Source: JBEIHX01 sp040381075 (GTDB lineage Bacteria > Pseudomonadota > Alphaproteobacteria > Caulobacterales > Aquidulcibacteraceae). From it: DNA of 8,645 nt. The stretch spans positions 1 to 8,645 of the forward strand of contig JBEIHX010000057.1 in assembly GCA_040381075.1 (NCBI GenBank), given 5' to 3'. Position numbers and translations under genes: made by a program. The notes below the pieces were generated by a model, which was not told the DNA's origin, searched no databases, and was given only the letters and a program-made list of their open reading frames with translations. Positions 5,171 to 8,645 of this stretch are shown here, one piece after another (the stretch's first letter is position 1; each line of letters begins with the position of its first letter).

Positions 5171-6087
5171 TCAGGCGTTAAGGATTTCGCCGGTGTCGGG
5201 GTCAATGGCCTCGGCGGTTTCGCAGGGCGATTTGGCCCTGCGGCGCTTGCGGGCCGATGAGGTTTTCAGCCGGCAGCTTTCGCCGGTCATTTCCAGGGTG
5301 AGGCGAACAGTGGCCGAAGGCCGCGTAAGTCGCCGAACGACGTGGTGGGTCAGGCGGTCGAGCAGCGCTCCGGTGAGGCGTTCGGAGCCAAAGACGCTGG
5401 TCCAATCCTCAAACGGCAGATTGGAGGTGATGATGGTCGCGCCGCGCTCATAGCGCCGGCTGAAGATGTCGAAGAGCAATTCCGCACCGGTCTGCGACAG
5501 CGGCACGTAGCCGTTCGCCGGGAAATCGCCGCCCCGCGTCGATTTCTGATCCGGCTCACCATCGACGATGAGCAGTTGCACGCCGGCCAATGTTTGCTGC
5601 AGGCGTAAAAGGCGACGCTCATCGCGCGCCTCCATCAATTGCGAGGCGAGCGATGCCGCGGTGATGAAGGCGACCGAGAAGCCGCGCTGGCAAGCGGCAA
5701 GGCCCAGCGAAAGCGCGATGTGCGTCTTGCCCGCGCCGCTGCTGCCGAGCGCGATGATGTTTTCGCGCGCCACGACGAATTCGCAGCGCCCCAGCTCCAG
5801 CACCATCGGCTCGGTGAGAGCGTGGGCAGCGCCGTGACATCGAAGGTGTCGAGGGATTTGACCGCCGGACATTTCGCCGCCCGGATACGCCGCTCCACCA
5901 TGCGTCGCTCGCGGTCGATCAATTCCAGCTCGGCCAGGCGCAACAGATAACGCGGATGGTCGAGCCCTTCTTTCGCGGCCTCCTTGGCGACCTTGTCATA
6001 TTCGCGCTGAAAGGTCGGCAGCCTCAGCTTGCGCAGATGATGCGCCAGAAGCACTTGCGGCGTATCGGCAGCTGCAGGCGTCATCAT
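5171..6087 (-). pseudogene. istB: IS21 helper ATPase IstB, frameshifted with two in-frame insertions
   Basis: The start ATG (6087-6085) overlaps the istA-derived stop, as usual in IS21. The first frame gives PQVLLAHHLRKLRLPTFQRE, LDHPRYLLRLAELELIDRER and AVKSLDTFDVTALPTL. At 5816-5820 (GAGAG, minus CTCTC) a two-base duplication shifts the frame. The second frame resumes TEPMVLELGRCEFVVARENI, then the Walker A motif GSSGAGKTHIALSLGLAACQ, the Walker B region LLIVD, and SNLPFEDWTSVFGSERLTGA. Compared with the usual LLIVDELGYVPLS, about 14 extra residues (EPDQKSTRGGDFPAN) sit after the Walker B Asp. About 12 extra (VRRLTRPSATVR) sit between LTHHV and LEMTGES. The ATPase is almost surely inactive. 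Confidence 0.85.
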
Positions 6088-6905
6088 GCGGCGCTCCGAT
6101 TGATCAACGCCATGTAGTCGGCGGCTTTTGTGGTGCGCACATCAGCGCGCGGCAGAAATGGATATTGCTCCGGGCTCAATGCTGGGGCTGGTTTTTCGAT
6201 TTTGGCGACGGCGAGCTGCTTGACGGCGTCAAAACCAATGACGTTGAGCAGGATCGCGTCTTCGATCGCGGCGGCCACGATGGGAATTTGAAAAATCTCC
6301 AAGAGCCGCAGCACTTGGATATAGTCGCTCAGAAACAGCGAGGTGATCTCGCGCGTCGCGTCGTCCATCGTCGCCACAAGATCAAGCGCCGGCTGGCCAG
6401 CCAGCCAGACATGCTTGCTCGCATCCTGATGCAGCATCATGCCTTCCATCGGCCGGCGTGGTCGCTTGCAGCGATGGGCGCCGCGGGTCTTGGCTTTTGC
6501 GATCAAGCCGCGGCTCTGCAGGAAAGTCCTGGTCCAGGTGTAGCCCCAGCCAAACCCGTGCCTGGCGACCAGCGCCCCGCGAAAGTGCTTGGCCGTAAAG
6601 CCCTGATAGCGCTCACGAAAAAGCCCCTCCACCCCGGCCCGCTCAGCCGCACTCACCGCCCGGCCAGAAGCCCTGCCGAGCCGGCGGTCGATCAACCCTT
6701 CCTCTCCATCCGCTTCATAGCGACGGCTCCAGCGGCGAAAGGTGCGCTCGCTCATGCCCAAAATCTCCGCCGCCTCCGCCTGGCTCAAAACACCAGACTC
6801 CCAACGGCTCAACACATCTCTCAGCTTCAACATCCGAAGGCCCGGCAGCTGTTGCGTCCGGCGCATCGAGCGCCTCCCTGGCCGCCAAAACGCCGGACAA
6901 ATCAT
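6084..6905 (-). CDS. Chimeric transposase: ISNCY-type N-terminus fused in frame to IstA C-terminus
   Basis: An uninterrupted 273-codon frame. The likely start is Met14 or Met25 (MLKLRDVLSRWESGVLSQAE). Residues ~25-192 match ISNCY-type transposases: HTH AAEILGMSERTFRRWSRRYE, FTAKHFRGALVARHGFGWGY, MMLHQDASKHVWLAG with the first DDE Asp, and ATMDDATREITSLFL. From residue ~193 the sequence becomes the IS21 IstA C-terminus: DYIQVLRLLEIFQI, LLNVIGFDAVKQLAV, YPFLPRADVRTTKAADYMAL. Its stop overlaps istB. The later DDE residues of ISNCY and nearly all of IstA are missing, so transposition activity is not expected. The product, if made, would keep a DNA-binding HTH. It could act as a dominant inhibitor, but that is speculation. 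Confidence 0.85.
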   Translation of the reverse strand: MICPAFWRPGRRSMRRTQQLPGLRMLKLRDVLSRWESGVLSQAEAAEILGMSERTFRRWSRRYEADGEEGLIDRRLGRASGRAVSAAERAGVEGLFRERYQGFTAKHFRGALVARHGFGWGYTWTRTFLQSRGLIAKAKTRGAHRCKRPRRPMEGMMLHQDASKHVWLAGQPALDLVATMDDATREITSLFLSDYIQVLRLLEIFQIPIVAAAIEDAILLNVIGFDAVKQLAVAKIEKPAPALSPEQYPFLPRADVRTTKAADYMALINRSAA

Positions 6906-6977
6906 CCGCTACAAAAACCGGACAGATCGTGCGCTCCCTACACGGGGGCGAATACCGGCTTGACTGCGCAGGCGATC
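6330..6977 (-). mobile_element. ISNCY-type element, 5' part with one terminus
   Basis: This comprises the 5' half of the transposase and the upstream terminus. The terminus has CCGGACA at 6893 and 6918 (25 bp apart), then GATCGTGCGCTCCC. The block 6906-6938 matches 7822-7854 at 30 of 33 positions. Similarity resumes at CTTG...GCAGGCGATCA (6959-6978), so the true end may be near 6977 rather than 6940. The 3' half of the element is absent, replaced by IS21 sequence. Confidence 0.7.
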
Positions 6978-7065
6978 AGATGCACGTCGGAAGAGAGTTA
7001 AAAGATCTGCGTGCGCGCGGCCCGATGGCGTACGGCGGTGCAATCGCGCACTTTGGGGATGTCCT

Positions 7066-7501
7066 ATGAAACTTAAGAACATTTTTGTCGCTGGCGTATT
7101 GGCCGCAGCCCTCGCGCCGGGCGCGTTCGCGCAGAACGCCGGCTCTGTGCTGAGTGTCTCGGGCCCTGAAGGGGCGGTTGTCGGGATGCGCGCCAACGCG
7201 ACATTCCCCGTCACCCCGGGCACAGCGCTGCAGGTCGGCGATCTGATCCTGGTTGGGGCAGACGCCTCCGTCAGTCTGGCAGGCGTAGGCGGTTGTCAGA
7301 AGAAGCTCGAGGGCTTGCAGAGCCTGACTGTGGCTGCAACGCTCTGCGCTGCTGAGACGGCGAGTGTTTCGTCCTCAGTCTCGACAAAATTTTCCTCCGA
7401 AAAACGACTGCTCGTTTATGTGTTTAGAAGTAATACCAGCAGTTGTTGTTGGGGGCGCGGCGGTCGCGGTTATTGCCGCCATTTCCTCTAGCTCTCCCTA
7501 A
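7066..7501 (+). pseudogene. Signal-peptide envelope protein, C-terminal anchor lost by frameshift
   Basis: ATG 7066 follows GGGGAT at about 9 bases. A signal peptide is clear: MKLKNIFVAGVLAAALAPGA then FAQ, cleavage after AFA-Q. The mature part (GSVLSVSGPEGAVVGM, PGTALQVGDLILVGADASVS, GCQKKLEGLQSLTVA..C) resembles FecR-like or surface-exposed beta proteins with a probable Cys pair. The frame as written ends at 7491 with an odd tail (SSCCWGRGGRGYCRHFL). Dropping one A from the A5 run at 7400-7404 gives instead NDCSFMCLEVIPAVVVGGAA and VAVIAAISSSSP ending at TAA 7499, a typical C-terminal membrane helix. I therefore call a single-base frameshift, which is either a real mutation or a sequence error. 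Function is unknown. Confidence 0.65.
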
Positions 7502-7553
7502 GCAGTTCGGGCGCGGTGGGGCCCCCCTTGCTGTCGCCTTGCTTGACTATCAG

Positions 7554-7582
7554 ACGCCGCCCCATGCAGGGGCGGCGTTTTT
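7554..7582 (+). terminator. Rho-independent terminator
   Basis: A 10-bp perfect stem, ACGCCGCCCC/GGGGCGGCGT, with loop ATGCA is followed by a T5 run (7578-7582). It lies about 50 bp after the restored stop of the envelope-protein gene and should terminate that transcript. Confidence 0.88.
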
Positions 7583-7885
7583 CGTGCGCGCGCCGACATC
7601 AGTCTGCACAGGCCACGGCAAACAAGGCGGTCCTATAGCGCTTCTATTCGGAAACGCAGGATTGATGAGGTGCAGCAGGCAGTTCGTCGCCTGGGGCCGT
7701 TCCGGATTGGTCGCCGAACAGCAAGGCAGACCCCGGGCCAGCCACCGCCGGGTTGCGGCCGCCACGGCCCCTCTGCTGTGCGGATCTTTCCGGAAAGCCG
7801 CCCTTACCGGAACCACCTGGGCCGCAACAAAGACCGGACAGATCGTGTGCTCCCACCAGACGAAGTCGCTTGCGTGTGCAGGCGA
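7583..7885. other. Intergenic stretch without a supported gene
   Basis: Frames here are GC-rich and look non-coding on both strands. It holds an inverted repeat at 7780-7801 (GCGG-CTTTCC / GGAAAG-CCGC with a two-base bulge and no loop) and the ISNCY-type terminus described next. I see no RNA gene. Confidence 0.5.
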
Positions 7886-7887
7886 TC
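7822..7887. repeat. Solo ISNCY-type terminus
   Basis: CCGCAACAAAGACCGGACAG and the following GTG.GCTCCC (7822-7854) match 6906-6938 in the same orientation at 30 of 33 bases. The outer part CTTGCGTGTGCAGGCGATCA (7868-7887) matches 6959-6978 at 17 of 20. No transposase is attached. The 16-bp repeat AGACGAAGTCGCTTGC (7858-7873, identical to 3733-3748) is embedded in it. The CHAD gene stop lies at its outer edge. Confidence 0.65.
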
Positions 7888-8644
7888 ACCGACCGCCAGA
7901 CGCAGCGTCCTGCAGACCGGCCTCCGGAAGTCCGGTCTCCAGGATGGCGGCGATGCGTCGGCGAAAGTCGCCCGGCCGCTCGGCGAACAGGCGGTCATAG
8001 GCGGCGGCCGCGCGCGCCCTGTGCCGGCGCATCCGCCGGGCGATGAGGCGCAGGATGGCCCGTCGCGCATCCGCCGGTGCGGCGCGCAGCGCGGGATGCG
8101 CGGCAAGGTCGGCGAGATCATTGTACGCCCCGAGCTGTGCGCGCAACCGGCGCACGGCCTTCGACCAGGCGCCCAGCATGGCCGGCCAGGCCGGCGTGAT
8201 GAGGTCCAGCTGGTATCGAAGGTCAGTCACGGCCGAGCGCCAGGCGTGCAGGTCCTGCACGCCGCCGCTGCGCAACGCCCTGCGCCCGCGATGACGCGCC
8301 CGCCGATATGTCGCGGTCAGCCCCTCTGCAAGATCCGCCTCCCGCGCCCTCCCGCGCACCGCCGTCAGCCCGCCCGCCAGCGCCTCCAGATCTGCGCGCC
8401 ACCCGGCGGGCGGCGCCCCGGCGGGACCGCCAGCGCCGCCCGGACCCGGGCTTTGACCGACACCGGCTGGCGCGCAATCCGCCGGAGCTGCGAAGAGCCC
8501 GGCCCCGAAGGCCGCCCGCAGGACAGCCGCCGGCCTGTCGGGCAGATCGTCGCACAATGAGTGCGCCAGGACGGCCAGCGCCTCGCTTTCGCGCGCCGCC
8601 GCCAGCGCGCGACGCAGGCGGCGTGCAGCGGGGCGCGCCGCCGC
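7886..8644 (-). CDS. CHAD-domain protein, 5' end outside window
   Basis: The minus-strand frame is open to the right edge, so the start is not visible; a TTG at 8557 is internal. The region reads as a CHAD (conserved histidine alpha-helical) domain: RRLRRALAAARESEALAVLA, LYxRAR-like TATYRRARHRGRRALRSGG, then LHAWRSAVTDLRYQLDLITP, and LGAYNDLADLAAHPALR, with the conserved His, Arg and Lys/Arg positions on helices. CHAD proteins bind inorganic polyphosphate and often follow a CYTH domain, which may lie upstream outside the window. Codon third positions are very GC-rich, more than in the toxin cluster, suggesting native chromosome. The stop TGA (7888-7886) sits exactly at the edge of an IS-like terminus, so slight C-terminal truncation is possible. 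Confidence 0.8.
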   Translation of the reverse strand, partial: AAARPAARRLRRALAAARESEALAVLAHSLCDDLPDRPAAVLRAAFGAGLFAAPADCAPAGVGQSPGPGGAGGPAGAPPAGWRADLEALAGGLTAVRGRAREADLAEGLTATYRRARHRGRRALRSGGVQDLHAWRSAVTDLRYQLDLITPAWPAMLGAWSKAVRRLRAQLGAYNDLADLAAHPALRAAPADARRAILRLIARRMRRHRARAAAAYDRLFAERPGDFRRRIAAILETGLPEAGLQDAASGGR

Positions 8645-8645
8645 C

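Larger units (their letters stand above)
5025..6329 (-). mobile_element. IS21-family element, istB side, truncated
   Basis: The istB-side terminus begins TGTCAACGGCGCCCGAAAAA at 5025 and carries the TGTACCA subterminal motif (5068-5074). Inside it, on the minus strand, lie istB and the last ~80 codons of istA. The other terminus and most of istA are replaced by ISNCY-type sequence at about 6327-6332. The element interrupts the TIR gene. With one end missing, istA truncated and istB frameshifted, it cannot move by itself. Confidence 0.85.

Noticed and set aside
4432..5205. Long minus-strand ORF (257 codons)
   Set aside because: It lies antisense to vapC and the TIR remnant, and its GTLFERHVAGFSG part is the IS21 terminus read in translation.
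6165..7001. Long plus-strand ORF (278 codons)
   Set aside because: Antisense shadow of the chimeric transposase in high-GC DNA, with no recognisable domain.
7670..8560. Long plus-strand ORF (296 codons)
   Set aside because: Mostly antisense to the CHAD gene, with a Pro/Arg/Gly-rich composition typical of GC-rich shadow frames.
1..8645. CRISPR array
   Set aside because: No regularly spaced identical repeats with unique spacers were found; the repeats present are IS ends or short operator-like pairs.

Overview
The window looks like a high-GC alphaproteobacterial chromosome carrying a decayed accessory region. The IS21 and ISNCY transposase types, the VapBC and PIN pairs, the CHAD protein and the TIR sequence all resemble proteins common in Caulobacterales and related Alphaproteobacteria. 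That placement is from memory of the families, not from a search.

Layout. The left part (1-3587) lies on the 3' side of a minus-strand tRNA-Gly(GCC) and holds defence and toxin-antitoxin material. It contains, in order: the 3' part of an AbiEii-type nucleotidyltransferase toxin (2-670); a lone IS21-type terminus (730-781); a frameshifted and stop-containing small HTH pseudogene (833-1043); a FitA-like antitoxin pseudogene with an in-frame stop (1122-1409); the N-terminal stump of a type ISP-like restriction-modification enzyme (minus, 1416-2093); and an apparently intact HTH antitoxin / PIN toxin operon (2354-3417). The tRNA is at 3588-3662.

The centre (3663-5024) has an insertion-sequence-like terminus, a small unrecognised ORF, and a compact vapB-vapC-TIR gene set joined by two ATGA overlaps. 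The TIR gene is frameshifted and then cut off by an IS21 end at 5025.

The right part (5025-6977) is a hybrid insertion sequence. istB is broken, and the last ~80 codons of istA are fused in frame to the first ~192 codons of an ISNCY-type transposase. Beyond it lie a signal-peptide protein gene that has lost its membrane anchor to a frameshift (7066-7501), a strong terminator, a second ISNCY-type terminus (7822-7887), and a CHAD-domain protein running off the right edge (minus).

How the parts relate. Three toxin-antitoxin families (AbiEii, HTH/PIN, VapBC), a FitA antitoxin remnant, a restriction-modification remnant and a TIR remnant sit within 5 kb around a tRNA gene, with several IS termini. 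This fits a defence island that has been repeatedly rearranged and is decaying. Only the HTH/PIN pair and VapBC look intact. The points most worth checking are the TIR gene coupled to vapBC, the in-frame IS fusion, and a 16-bp direct repeat enclosing the 4.1-kb central segment next to inverted IS-like ends.
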